A stretch of DNA of 64,000 bases, taken from contig CANLBJ010000007.1 in NCBI GenBank assembly GCA_947488905.1, positions 62,001-126,000 on the forward strand. Reading direction: 5' to 3'. The translations under genes were made by a program, and so were the position numbers. A model generated the notes under the pieces. That model saw only the letters and a list, made by a program, of their open reading frames with translations. It was not told the origin of the DNA and did not search any database. Of the stretch, positions 6,189 through 14,784 are shown piece by piece. The first letter of the stretch is position 1. Each line of letters begins with the position of its first letter. The DNA is from Ulvibacter algarum (GTDB taxonomy: Bacteria > Bacteroidota > Bacteroidia > Flavobacteriales > Flavobacteriaceae).

Positions 6189-8159
6189 ATGTCAGCATTT
6201 AAAGCGTTGGGCCTCAACGATGAATTACTACAGGCCATCACAGATATGGGTTTTGAAACCCCATCTGAAGTACAAGAACAAGCAATCCCAATCCTTCTAG
6301 AAGAAGATACAGACCTCGTTGCGTTAGCGCAAACAGGTACGGGTAAAACAGCAGCATTTGGTTTTCCAATGTTGCAAAAAATAGATGTAGAAAGCCGCAC
6401 AACTCAAGGTTTGATACTTTCTCCAACTCGTGAACTGTGTATGCAGATCACAAATGAGATGAAAAATTACGGTAAGTACATGAAAGGACTTAACGTAGTT
6501 GCTATTTATGGTGGAGCGAGTATCTCTGATCAAGCACGCCAGATTAAAAAAGGAGCACAAGTGATTGTTGCTACTCCTGGTCGTATGAAAGATATGATTA
6601 GTCGTAGAATGATTGATATCTCTAAAATACAGTATTGTGTTCTTGATGAAGCAGATGAGATGTTAAACATGGGTTTCCATGAAGATATCACAGAGATTTT
6701 ATCACACTCACCACAAGAGAAGAGTACGTGGTTGTTTAGCGCAACGATGCCAAGAGAGGTGTCAAATATCGCTAAAGAATTTATGTACCAACCACAAGAG
6801 ATTACTGTTGGTTCTAAAAACACAGGTTCAGAAAACGTATCACACGAATACTATACAGTAAACGCACGTGATCGTTACCAAGCCTTAAAGCGTCTTGCAG
6901 ATGCAAATCCAGAAATCTTTTCTGTAGTATTCTGTAGAACAAAGCGTGATACTCAAAAAGTAGCAGAGCAATTAATTGCAGATGGTTACAGTGCAGGAGC
7001 GATACATGGAGATTTAAGTCAAAATCAACGTGATATTGTGATGAAGCAATTCCGTAGTCGTCAAATACAGATGATGGTTGCAACAGATGTTGCTGCTCGT
7101 GGTATTGATGTAGATAATATTACACACGTTATTAATTACCAATTGCCAGATGAGATAGAGACGTATACGCACCGTAGTGGTCGTACAGGTCGTGCTGGTA
7201 ATCAAGGTATTTCTATTGTGATTGTTTCTAAAAGTGAAGTTCGCAAGATTAGAAGCATAGAAAAAAAGATACAGCAAAAGTTTGAAGCTAAAGAAGTTCC
7301 TTCTGGAATGGAGATTTGTGAGAAGCAGTTAATGCACTTAGCAAACAATATCAAGGATACAGAAATCAATAATGATATTGAAGCTTATTTGCCAGCAATT
7401 AGTGAGTCTTTAGAAGCGTTTACAAAAGAAGAATTGATTAAAAAATTCTTTTCTGTAGAGTTTACACGTTTTTACAACTACTATAACAAGGCTAAAGACA
7501 TTAATGTTAAAGCAGGACAAGAAAAAGACTACAGAGATGATACAGGTAGTACTCGTTTCTTCTTAAACGTAGGTGAGAAAGATGACTTTAACTGGATGAC
7601 GTTAAAAGATCTTTTAAGAGATGTCTTAAACTTAGGTCAAGATGATGTTTATAAAGTAGATGTAAAAGATTCATTCTCATTTTTTAATGTAGATGAAAAA
7701 CATAAAGATCTTGTAACAAGTGTATTTGCAGATTTTGAAATTGAAGGACGCAAAGTAAATGTTGAAGAATCTTCTGGTGGAGGTGGCGGAGGTCGCAAAG
7801 GCGGAAGAAGTGGCGGAGGTCGTAGTGGCGGAGGTCGCAGAGATGGTGGAGGAAGAGGACGCAGCGGCGGAAGCGGAGGCGGTTACAAAGGAAAACGTGA
7901 TGGTGGTTACGGCGGCGGCGGAAGAAGCAGCGGCGGTGGCGGTGGCTACAAAGGAAAAAGAGACGGTGACTCGGGTGGTTACGGTGGAGGTTCTGGAGGT
8001 AGTAGATCTAGTAGCGGTTCTGGTGAGTCTTCAAGTAGAGGAAGATTTGGGGGAAGCTCAGATTCTGGATCTGAAAGTAAATCAAGATTTAGCGGTAAAC
8101 GTAGAGGAAAAACAAAACCAGATGGTGGTGGTACCGGAGGTCGTAGAAGAAGAGATTAA
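6189..8159 (+). CDS. DEAD-box ATP-dependent RNA helicase with DbpA-like domain and RGG-type tail
   Basis: This 656-residue RNA helicase unwinds or remodels RNA, most likely during ribosome assembly, RNA decay or cold adaptation. The Q motif precedes Walker A (AQTGTGKT, Lys53). The DEAD box is at 153-156, SAT at 184-186 and HRSGRTGRAG from 328. Residues about 455-525 look like the DbpA RNA-binding domain. From about residue 527 the tail is rich in Gly, Arg and Ser (GGGGGGRKGG, GGYGGGGRSSGGG), a low-complexity RNA-binding and possibly condensate-forming tail. The long leader fits regulation seen for cold-shock helicases such as CsdA, but that is inference. The G+C-rich tail also creates a long open frame in another phase. 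Confidence 0.95.
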   Translation: MSAFKALGLNDELLQAITDMGFETPSEVQEQAIPILLEEDTDLVALAQTGTGKTAAFGFPMLQKIDVESRTTQGLILSPTRELCMQITNEMKNYGKYMKGLNVVAIYGGASISDQARQIKKGAQVIVATPGRMKDMISRRMIDISKIQYCVLDEADEMLNMGFHEDITEILSHSPQEKSTWLFSATMPREVSNIAKEFMYQPQEITVGSKNTGSENVSHEYYTVNARDRYQALKRLADANPEIFSVVFCRTKRDTQKVAEQLIADGYSAGAIHGDLSQNQRDIVMKQFRSRQIQMMVATDVAARGIDVDNITHVINYQLPDEIETYTHRSGRTGRAGNQGISIVIVSKSEVRKIRSIEKKIQQKFEAKEVPSGMEICEKQLMHLANNIKDTEINNDIEAYLPAISESLEAFTKEELIKKFFSVEFTRFYNYYNKAKDINVKAGQEKDYRDDTGSTRFFLNVGEKDDFNWMTLKDLLRDVLNLGQDDVYKVDVKDSFSFFNVDEKHKDLVTSVFADFEIEGRKVNVEESSGGGGGGRKGGRSGGGRSGGGRRDGGGRGRSGGSGGGYKGKRDGGYGGGGRSSGGGGGYKGKRDGDSGGYGGGSGGSRSSSGSGESSSRGRFGGSSDSGSESKSRFSGKRRGKTKPDGGGTGGRRRRD

Positions 8160-8196
8160 TTTATTCTTCGGAAACACTATATATTATACAATTAAG

Positions 8197-8226
8197 AAAT
8201 CCGTGTCAAACTTTGGCACGGATTTT
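8197..8226 (+). terminator. terminator after the DEAD-box helicase
   Basis: Arms AAATCCGTG (8197-8205) and CACGGATTT (8217-8225) pair around a loop of 11 bases and end in a T-run. A CTTCGGAAA copy at 8166 lies between the stop codon and the hairpin. Confidence 0.75.
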
Positions 8227-8357
8227 ATGGTTATATAAAGTGATTCACATAATGAGGTTGCTTATTAGTTTAGCTTTTAATAACTTCAGAAATAGTAATT
8301 ATTTGTAAATTGTTAATTCGCAACGAAATTATACGACAGAATTGTCGTCTATATATG

Positions 8358-8365
8358 TACATTTG
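8358..8365 (+). promoter_or_regulatory. possible -7 element TACATTTG
   Basis: TACATTTG fits TAnnTTTG and ends 9 bases before the ATG at 8375. The transcript would have almost no leader. The nearest TTG (8342) is spaced only 13 bases away, shorter than usual, so confidence is moderate. Confidence 0.45.
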
Positions 8366-8374
8366 TATTATTCT

Positions 8375-9142
8375 ATGAAAAACTATATCCTACTTTTCTG
8401 TCTATTTTTAGTAACCTCTATGGCATTTGCTCAAGATGAATTTACTATAGAAGGTACTGTTCTTAACGACAACGATGATAGACCTCTTGAAAATGTAAAT
8501 ATCGTTAACCTTAATAGGGTAAAAGGAACCACTACTAGTCAAAAAGGTCTGTTTAAGATACAAGCAGCAGTGAATGACACTTTATATTTTAGTTATTTAG
8601 GTTTTAAATCAATTAGAGTACGTGTTACAAATGACTGGTTAAAATTTGGTGACATTAAAGTAAAAATGACAGAACTTGGTATAGCACTAGAAGAAGTAGT
8701 TGTTCGTCCAGTACAACTTACAGGTTATGTTGAGGTTGATGCTAAGATTATACCGCTATACGACAACTATCGCTACCGTATATCTGGTATAGGTTCAGGT
8801 TATGAAGGGGGTCAACAACAACCAGGAGCCATCTCTAAAGTTTTAGGAGCTATATTTAATCCAGCAGATTTCTTGTATAATGTTTTTGGCAAGCGCCCTA
8901 AACAGATGAAAAAGCTTCGTCAAATGAAAGAAGATGATAACATACGTAATCTACTACAATCTAAGTTTGACCGTGAGACCTTAATGGCTGTATTACAGTT
9001 AGAGCGTATGGATATAGAAGAGGTTTTAAATAACTGTAGTTATAGTGAAGATTTTATACGTACCGCAAATGATCTACAAATTCTCGATGCTATAAGTGAA
9101 TGCTATGAGGAGTATAAGGTGCTTAATCGTGATAGAGGGTAA
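8375..9142 (+). CDS. carboxypeptidase-regulatory-like (CarboxypepD_reg) domain protein, secreted
   Basis: This 255-residue protein starts with a signal peptide (MKNYILLFCLFLVTSMAFAQ), so it goes to the periplasm or outer membrane. Residues about 22-105 have the CarboxypepD_reg-like fold seen at the N-terminus of SusC/TonB-dependent receptors (IEGTVLNDNDDRPLENVNI, then LGFKSIRVRV and LEEVVV). No plug or barrel follows. The C-terminal half is helical and uncharacterised. The start at 8375 is preferred because a frame from 8342 puts 11 unlikely residues before the signal. The role is unknown; the family name indicates fold only. Confidence 0.8.
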   Translation: MKNYILLFCLFLVTSMAFAQDEFTIEGTVLNDNDDRPLENVNIVNLNRVKGTTTSQKGLFKIQAAVNDTLYFSYLGFKSIRVRVTNDWLKFGDIKVKMTELGIALEEVVVRPVQLTGYVEVDAKIIPLYDNYRYRISGIGSGYEGGQQQPGAISKVLGAIFNPADFLYNVFGKRPKQMKKLRQMKEDDNIRNLLQSKFDRETLMAVLQLERMDIEEVLNNCSYSEDFIRTANDLQILDAISECYEEYKVLNRDRG

Positions 9143-9233
9143 TTAGATTAAACACTTGTCAGGGCATTAACAGGAACTTCTGTTATCAATATCATAAATA
9201 TTAGATATCTAATCACAAATTATTGTTAGCTAA

Positions 9234-9241
9234 TAATTTTG
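9234..9241 (+). promoter_or_regulatory. possible -7 element TAATTTTG before the aldehyde dehydrogenase
   Basis: TAATTTTG fits TAnnTTTG and lies 68 bases before the ATG at 9310. No TTG lies at the usual distance upstream, so this is tentative. Confidence 0.4.
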
Positions 9242-9309
9242 TGGATTTCATTTGTTTAAATTGCATTCTTAGAAATAAATAATAAAGTATCTAAGCAAAC
9301 TCTTAACCT

Positions 9310-10674
9310 ATGAAACAATATATTGATGCTCAAAAAGCATTCTTTCTTACACAAACGACTAAAGATGTTTCTTTCAGGATTAATGAGCTTAATAGGCTTG
9401 CTAAGCTCTTAAAAGATAATGAAGAGGTTCTTAATAAGGCCATTCTTGATGATTTTAAAAAATCTGCTTTTGAGAACTATTTGACAGAGCTAGCCTTTGT
9501 ACAACACGATATAAAAGAAGCAAAAAGAAACTTACACAGATGGGCACGTAGACAAAAAGTAAAAACTAATGTCGCTAACTTCCCTGCAAAAAGTTACATT
9601 ATTCCAGAACCTTTAGGAACTGTTTTAGTTATTGGTGCCTGGAATTATCCCTACCAATTATCTATTTCTCCTGCTGTAGCTGCGATTGCTGCAGGTAACA
9701 CTGTGATTATTAAACCAAGCGAAATGCCAAGCGAGACTGCTCGCGTAATGGCTGAGTTGATTAATAATGCTTTTGACCCTAAAATACTTAAGGTTATTGA
9801 AGGTGGTGTAAAAGAGACTACAGAGTTGCTCAAACAAGATTTTGATAAGATATTTTTTACAGGTAGTACCACCGTTGGTAAGATTGTTTATAAAGCTGCT
9901 GCAGAAAAGCTAATACCTGTTACCCTTGAGTTAGGTGGTAAAAGCCCCGCTATTATTACAAAAGATGCGAATCTTAAAATGGCAGCAAAGCGCTTAATTT
10001 GGGCAAAGTTTTTAAACTCTGGTCAAACGTGTATCGCACCAGATTATATACTCATTCATAAAAGTAAAGAGCAAGAATTTTTAAAATATGCCGTTGCAGA
10101 AATAGAAAAAGCCAAGTATGCTTTTGACAATGACAACTACGTGCAGATCATTAATGAGAAAAACTTTGATCGTCTTGCAGCAATGCTAGATACTTCAAAA
10201 ACACATTATGGTGGCGAGACCAATAGAGCAGAAAGGTATATTGCGCCTACATTATTAACAGCTATCTCTTGGGAGCATCCTTCTATGCAAGAAGAGATTT
10301 TTGGCCCTATACTTCCAGTTCTTACTTTTTCTGAAATAGATGAAGTTTTTACAAATGTTAGAAAATTTGATAAGCCATTATCATTGTATGTTTTTACTTC
10401 AAGCTCAAAGACAAAAAATCGTGTTTTGAATGAATTATCTTTTGGTGGGGGAGCTGTAAATGAAGCAGTAATGCACGTAAGCAACCCGCATTTGCCTTTT
10501 GGTGGTGTAGGTACTAGCGGAATAGGGTCTTATCACGGTAAAGCCGGCTTTGACTGCTTTACGCATTATAAAAGTATCATTGATAAACCTACCTGGATCG
10601 AGTTACCTATTAAATTTTCGCCATATTCAAAAACCAAACTCACTTGGTTAAGACGCCTATTTAAATTGCAATAA
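9310..10674 (+). CDS. aldehyde dehydrogenase, ALDH3-like
   Basis: This NAD(P)+-dependent enzyme oxidises aldehydes to acids. At 454 residues it has the shorter length of the ALDH3/fatty-aldehyde class. Visible are the cofactor region GAWNYPYQLSISP and IIKPSEMPS, the glycine motif FTGSTTVGK, the general base Glu207 in LELGGK and catalytic Cys241 in SGQTCIAPDY. The C-terminal PFGGVGTSGIGSYHGKAGF is also typical. Possible substrates are medium or long-chain aldehydes from lipid breakdown, but the sequence does not decide this. The stop codon overlaps the next start by one base, so the two genes are probably translated together. Confidence 0.93.
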   Translation: MKQYIDAQKAFFLTQTTKDVSFRINELNRLAKLLKDNEEVLNKAILDDFKKSAFENYLTELAFVQHDIKEAKRNLHRWARRQKVKTNVANFPAKSYIIPEPLGTVLVIGAWNYPYQLSISPAVAAIAAGNTVIIKPSEMPSETARVMAELINNAFDPKILKVIEGGVKETTELLKQDFDKIFFTGSTTVGKIVYKAAAEKLIPVTLELGGKSPAIITKDANLKMAAKRLIWAKFLNSGQTCIAPDYILIHKSKEQEFLKYAVAEIEKAKYAFDNDNYVQIINEKNFDRLAAMLDTSKTHYGGETNRAERYIAPTLLTAISWEHPSMQEEIFGPILPVLTFSEIDEVFTNVRKFDKPLSLYVFTSSSKTKNRVLNELSFGGGAVNEAVMHVSNPHLPFGGVGTSGIGSYHGKAGFDCFTHYKSIIDKPTWIELPIKFSPYSKTKLTWLRRLFKLQ

Positions 10675-10991
10675 TGTTACAGTCTTTTATTCATTACGGA
10701 TTGCATTTTTCATTGCCTTTATTTGTGGCGTTACTCTTTTATAGGTCACAATGGAAAAGGGCTTTTTTAATAATGCTTGCAATGATGGTAGTAGATGTAG
10801 ATCATCTATTTGCAGACCCCATTTTTGACCCAGATCGTTGTAGTGTTGGGTTTCACTTTTTACATAGTTATTGGGCTATAGGGGTATATATTGTTTGTGT
10901 TTTTATTAAACCATTGCGATTATTCGCATTAGGTTTATTACTACACATGTTTGCAGATTTTACAGATTGTTTGATGATGGGGACTTGGTAA
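10674..10991 (+). CDS. DUF6122-like small membrane protein
   Basis: A 105-residue integral membrane protein with about three or four hydrophobic segments. Conserved-looking charged and polar motifs are VDVDHLFADPIFDPDRCS and FHFLHSYW, then LLHMFADFTDC near the C-terminus. The His/Asp-rich pattern resembles membrane-bound metal-dependent hydrolases of the YdjM type, though it is much shorter. The family number is from memory. It starts in the ATG that overlaps the aldehyde dehydrogenase stop (TAATG), which implies translational coupling. Function unknown. Confidence 0.8.
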   Translation: MLQSFIHYGLHFSLPLFVALLFYRSQWKRAFLIMLAMMVVDVDHLFADPIFDPDRCSVGFHFLHSYWAIGVYIVCVFIKPLRLFALGLLLHMFADFTDCLMMGTW

Positions 10992-11138
10992 AATCAAGCT
11001 TAAGTCAAAATTTTATTCTCTTCAATATATTCAAATTTTGGGTGTTCTCTAATATCAATGATACTCTATTGAATTCCCTACTTCTACGACGCTCAGTAAT
11101 TCGCTTTTCGTCTTCGATTTCAGTTTCGATTTCTAATT

Positions 11139-11612
11139 CTAACGGTGATGATAAGGCTCATTCTTTAAAATAGTAAACCCACGATAAATTTGCTCTACCA
11201 CAAATAACCGAACCATTTGGTGGCTAAAAGTCATTGAAGATAGTGATACTTTACCGTTTGCTCTTGCGTAAATTTCTTCGCTAAAACCATAAGGACCACC
11301 TATTACAAAGATGAGGTTCTTGAGACCACTATTCATATGCTTTTGTAGGTATTGACTAAACTTTACAGAGGTATAGGTTTTTCCTTTTTCGTCAAGCAGA
11401 ACTAATGCGTCAGACGTTTGGGTGCGTTTTAGAATCTCTTCGCCTTCAAGTTGTTTTTGTTGGGCTTCACTTAGATTTTTTGCTTTCTTTATATCAGGGA
11501 TGATTTCAAAAGAGAAACCTACGTAGTGTTTTAGCCTTTTTATATAGACCTCTGTAAGTTCAATTAGCTTTTTGTCGTCTGTTTTGCCAATGGCAATTAA
11601 GGTGATTTTCAT
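11139..11612 (-). CDS. rlmH: 23S rRNA (pseudouridine1915-N3)-methyltransferase RlmH
   Basis: This SPOUT methyltransferase modifies pseudouridine 1915 in helix 69 of 23S rRNA on assembled 70S ribosomes. It has the family's usual length (157 residues). The N-terminal MKITLIAIGKTDDK, the SAM-binding loop FVIGGPYGFSEE and the C-terminal LSSMTFSHQMVRLFVVEQIYRG followed by YHH are diagnostic. It converges on the DUF6122-like gene; the 147-base gap between them shows no gene. Upstream it shares a divergent promoter region with nadC. Confidence 0.96.
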   Translation of the reverse strand: MKITLIAIGKTDDKKLIELTEVYIKRLKHYVGFSFEIIPDIKKAKNLSEAQQKQLEGEEILKRTQTSDALVLLDEKGKTYTSVKFSQYLQKHMNSGLKNLIFVIGGPYGFSEEIYARANGKVSLSSMTFSHQMVRLFVVEQIYRGFTILKNEPYHHR

Positions 11613-11715
11613 TTATTAATATTAAGAAGTATCAAGAACTTATTATTTCCGAAGAAAATAGAAGTACAAGTAAAACAAATAAAAGATTTTTATACATTGA
11701 GTAGCTTTTGGTCCT

Positions 11716-11734
11716 CAAAAATACTATATTTTTG
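11716..11734. promoter_or_regulatory. divergent promoter palindrome between rlmH and nadC
   Basis: CAAAAATA-CTA-TATTTTTG is a perfect inverted repeat. Each half reads TATTTTTG outward, so each fits the -7 consensus TAnnTTTG on its own strand. The plus-strand element (11727-11734) has a TTG at 11708-11710 and lies 20 bases before nadC. The minus-strand element (11716-11723) faces rlmH, about 100 bases away, and lacks a clear partner TTG. It may instead be an operator for a dimeric regulator. Confidence 0.6.
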
Positions 11735-11754
11735 ATACTTTAATATATGAGCAG

Positions 11755-12612
11755 ATGATTTCAGAAAAACAATTTAATAAAGAGATACATATTACAATTG
11801 CAAATGCAATACGTGAAGATATAGGTGATGGTGATCATAGCTCACTAGCTTGTATACCAGAAGATGCACAAGGTAAAGCAAAGTTATTAGTAAAAGATGA
11901 TGGTATTATAGCAGGTGTGGAGTTTGCACAACAAGTATTTGATTATGTTGATCCGGGTTTAAAAATTGATGTGAAAATAAAAGATGGTACGCCTGTAAAA
12001 TATGGTGATATTGCTTTTTATGTGGAGGGTAACTCTCAGTCTATTTTAAAAGCAGAGCGATTAGTGCTTAATGCAATGCAACGTATGAGTGCTATTGCTA
12101 CAAAAACGAATGCTTATGTAAAACTTCTAGAGGGGACTAAGACAAAAATATTAGATACAAGAAAAACGACTCCAGGGATACGTGCGCTAGAAAAATGGGC
12201 AGTAAAAATAGGGGGTGGCGAGAACCATCGTTTTGCATTGTATGACATGATTATGTTAAAAGATAATCATATAGATTTTTGTGGTGGTATTACAAAGGCT
12301 ATTGAAACTACGGTAAACTATCTTGAAGCAAATCATCTAGATTTAAAAATAATAGTGGAGGCGCGTAACCTTGATGAGATTAAAGAAATTCTTACTACAA
12401 AAGGAGTTTACAGAATATTGATAGACAATTTTAATTATGAAGACACTCGTAAAGCCGTAGCGCTTATAGGCGATCAATGTCTTACAGAAAGTAGTGGAGG
12501 TATTACCTTAGATACTGCTAGACACTATGCAGAATGTGGAGTAGATTTTATATCTAGTGGTGCATTAACGCATTCTGTTTATAATATGGATTTAAGTCTT
12601 AAAGCTGTATAG
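11755..12612 (+). CDS. nadC: nicotinate-nucleotide pyrophosphorylase (carboxylating)
   Basis: NadC (quinolinate phosphoribosyltransferase) makes nicotinate mononucleotide from quinolinate and PRPP in de novo NAD synthesis. The 285-residue protein has EDIGDGDHSS near the N-terminus, the PRPP/quinolinate-binding RKTTPGIRALEKWAV, GGGENHRFALYDMIMLKDNH and the C-terminal ESSGGITLDTARHYAECGVDFIS. All are hallmarks of the family. The stop codon overlaps the GTG start of the next gene by one base, so the two are probably co-translated. No nadA or nadB is nearby. Confidence 0.97.
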   Translation: MISEKQFNKEIHITIANAIREDIGDGDHSSLACIPEDAQGKAKLLVKDDGIIAGVEFAQQVFDYVDPGLKIDVKIKDGTPVKYGDIAFYVEGNSQSILKAERLVLNAMQRMSAIATKTNAYVKLLEGTKTKILDTRKTTPGIRALEKWAVKIGGGENHRFALYDMIMLKDNHIDFCGGITKAIETTVNYLEANHLDLKIIVEARNLDEIKEILTTKGVYRILIDNFNYEDTRKAVALIGDQCLTESSGGITLDTARHYAECGVDFISSGALTHSVYNMDLSLKAV

Positions 12613-13547
12613 TGGACGAGCAAACCGAAGAATACAATACAAATATCCCGGTCATTAAAAACATTGTAAAATGGAGCCGTAAAGCAAAGATCCCTGGTCT
12701 TCACGGTTTAACATTGTATAAACTTGTTGAGATGTACGGTACGGGGATTATTGAGGGATCTTTTTCGCCAAGAGCGAGTTCTATTGCTTATAGTTTTTTT
12801 GTGGCGTTATTTCCATTTATGTTATTTATCTTAAACCTGATTCCGTATATCAAGATAGAAGGGTTTCAGACAAGATTTTTAATATTTATAGAAGAAGCGT
12901 TGCCGTCTCAGACTGCAGATTTGTTTTACCCAGTTATAGCAGATATTGCTATTAATCCGCGTGGGGGTTTGTTGTCTTTTGTGATAATATTATCCTTGTT
13001 TCTTGCAGCAAATGGTGTAAATGCCGCCTTTAGTGCTTTTGAAGAATCTTACCACGTCACACTTAACCGTGGCTTCTTTAAGCAGTATGCTTTTGCCTTT
13101 GCAGTCTCTTTGCTTTTGGCATTGTTGTTGATTATTACAGTGAGTGTAATTGTATATGGAGAGTTTCTAATCAATGACTTAACACAACATGCTTACATAA
13201 AGAATGATCTTTTTTGGATCTCTTTATTACAAGTTACGGTCTTTATTTTAATGGTGTATATAGCAGTAGCAACTTTATACTTTTTTGGTACAAGAGAAGG
13301 AAGAAAGACACGTTTTTTCTCATTAGGTGCTTTAGTAACAACGTTGCTTTTTATTGTAACAACATATCTTTTTGGTATATATATAGATGATTTTTCTACA
13401 TATAACGAATTATATGGCTCGCTAGGAGCATTGTTGATAATGATGTTATATATTTGGATTAACTCAAATCTCTTATTATTAGGTTTTGAGCTAAACATTG
13501 CACTATACAAACTTGACTTGAAACAAAACCGAATAAGAAAAGAATAG
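12612..13547 (+). CDS. YihY/BrkB-family membrane protein
   Basis: An inner-membrane protein of 311 residues with about six membrane segments. The N-terminal segment SFSPRASSIAYSFFVALFPF and the later FEESYHVTLNRGFFKQ are typical of the YihY family, once mis-annotated as ribonuclease BN. Some members have been linked to transport or envelope integrity, but the role is not settled. The GTG at 12612 overlaps the nadC stop (TAGTG), and there is no better start upstream, so translation coupled to nadC is likely. Confidence 0.88.
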   Translation: MDEQTEEYNTNIPVIKNIVKWSRKAKIPGLHGLTLYKLVEMYGTGIIEGSFSPRASSIAYSFFVALFPFMLFILNLIPYIKIEGFQTRFLIFIEEALPSQTADLFYPVIADIAINPRGGLLSFVIILSLFLAANGVNAAFSAFEESYHVTLNRGFFKQYAFAFAVSLLLALLLIITVSVIVYGEFLINDLTQHAYIKNDLFWISLLQVTVFILMVYIAVATLYFFGTREGRKTRFFSLGALVTTLLFIVTTYLFGIYIDDFSTYNELYGSLGALLIMMLYIWINSNLLLLGFELNIALYKLDLKQNRIRKE

Positions 13548-13573
13548 TAACTAATTTAATTAAACAAACAAAA

Positions 13574-14137
13574 ATGAAAAAAGTAATTTTCCTCTTAGTA
13601 GCATTAGTATCAGTAAACATGGCTGTCGCACAGACACAGGTTGGTGAGGTAACCCTTCCAGATACTATGAACTTTAACTCGCAAGAATTAGTACTTAACG
13701 GTGCTGGTATTCGTAAGAAAGCGATGGTACTTAAATTATATTCTGGTGGTTTATATTTACCAGCAAAGTCAAGTGATGCAAAAGCAATCATAAACTCAGA
13801 CGATACAATGGCGATTCGTCTTGTGATTACTTCTGGTTTTGTAAGTAGTGATGCGATGAGTGATGCTGTTTCTGAAGGTTTTGAAGCTTCTACAGATGGC
13901 AATACTGCTCCAATAATGAGTCAAATTAAAACTTTCGTTTCTTTCTTTAGTGACGAAATAGTTGAAAATGATGTATTTGATATCACAAACCAAAAAGGTA
14001 AAGGTGTAGTTGTTTATAAAAATGATAAAGAACTAGGTGTGATTAAAAACGATGCATTTAAAAAGGCTTTATTTGGTATCTGGTTAGGTAATGACCCAGC
14101 AGATAACAAACTTAAAAAAGGAATGCTTGGTAAATAA
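13574..14137 (+). CDS. chalcone isomerase-like (CHI-like) secreted protein
   Basis: A 187-residue exported protein: the signal peptide MKKVIFLLVALVSVNMAVAQ is clear. The rest fits the bacterial chalcone isomerase-like family (LNGAGIRKKAMVLKLYSGGLYLPAKSSDA and a C-terminal FGIWLGNDPADNKLKKGMLG). In bacteria this fold is thought to bind lipid-like ligands; flavonoid isomerase activity is not expected. It lies 26 bases after the YihY gene and one base before the DUF2147 gene, so it probably belongs to the same transcript. Confidence 0.88.
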   Translation: MKKVIFLLVALVSVNMAVAQTQVGEVTLPDTMNFNSQELVLNGAGIRKKAMVLKLYSGGLYLPAKSSDAKAIINSDDTMAIRLVITSGFVSSDAMSDAVSEGFEASTDGNTAPIMSQIKTFVSFFSDEIVENDVFDITNQKGKGVVVYKNDKELGVIKNDAFKKALFGIWLGNDPADNKLKKGMLGK

Positions 14138-14138
14138 T

Positions 14139-14570
14139 ATGAGGCAAACTATAGCAATTATTGCGATAGCATTAGTGAGTTTTACAAGCACTGCGCAAGA
14201 TATCTTCGGAAAATGGCAAACCATTGATGATAATTCTGGAGAAGCGAAATCTATCATTGAGATTTATGAACGTGAAGGCAAAGTGTATGGTAAGATTTTA
14301 AAAATTATGAATCAAGACATTCAGGACGCACGTTGTACAGAGTGTTCTGGTAAGGATAAAGATCAACTCCTTATTGGTTTTGAACTCATAAGAGGTCTAG
14401 AAAAAGATGGTGATACTTACGAAGATGGTAAGATTATAGATCCAGAAAACGGTAAAGTGTATAAATGCTATATTGAGCTCGATGAAGACGATAAGTTAAA
14501 AATACGAGGCTATATAGGTTTTGCCATTATAGGTAGAACACAATACTGGAATAGAGTAGTAGAACCATAA
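14139..14570 (+). CDS. DUF2147 family secreted protein
   Basis: A 143-residue exported protein with signal peptide MRQTIAIIAIALVSFTSTAQ. The mature part is DUF2147-like: DIFGKWQTIDDNSG at the start, the CTECSG pair of cysteines, and YIGFAIIGRTQYWNR at the end, a lipocalin-like small beta-barrel pattern. The function of the family is unknown. The ATG at 14139 comes one base after the previous stop. A longer frame from 14091 overlaps that gene and is rejected. The gene ends in a CTTCGGAAA motif and a strong hairpin. Confidence 0.88.
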   Translation: MRQTIAIIAIALVSFTSTAQDIFGKWQTIDDNSGEAKSIIEIYEREGKVYGKILKIMNQDIQDARCTECSGKDKDQLLIGFELIRGLEKDGDTYEDGKIIDPENGKVYKCYIELDEDDKLKIRGYIGFAIIGRTQYWNRVVEP

Positions 14571-14590
14571 GTTTTACTTCGGAAATATTA

Positions 14591-14626
14591 AAAACGGCAA
14601 TCAATATAATTTGGTTGCCGTTTTTT
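14591..14626 (+). terminator. terminator of the nadC-DUF2147 gene group
   Basis: Arms AAAACGGCAA (14591-14600) and TTGCCGTTTT (14615-14624) are perfect complements, with a T-run on the right. The CTTCGGAAA copy at 14577 lies between the stop codon and the stem. Confidence 0.85.
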
Positions 14627-14784
14627 ATGGTTATAATGTTCATAAAATATACCGTTAGAACTTTATAATCTAACTATGCTTAAGTAATTTCACATTAAAT
14701 TATTGAAAGCTATAAAAGCTTATTAATATAATTCAATTCTTATCTTTATTCTTGATCTAGAATTAATACTAAAAACACACGCAC

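Noticed and set aside
7759-8238. Long second frame across the helicase tail
   Set aside because: The Gly/Arg codons of the tail leave other frames open. The Val/Glu/Ala-only translation and the clear helicase frame show it is a shadow.
10992-11138. Short minus-strand frame after the rlmH stop (acidic and basic residues)
   Set aside because: It has no start codon of its own and only about 50 codons; it could be a decayed gene end but this cannot be supported.
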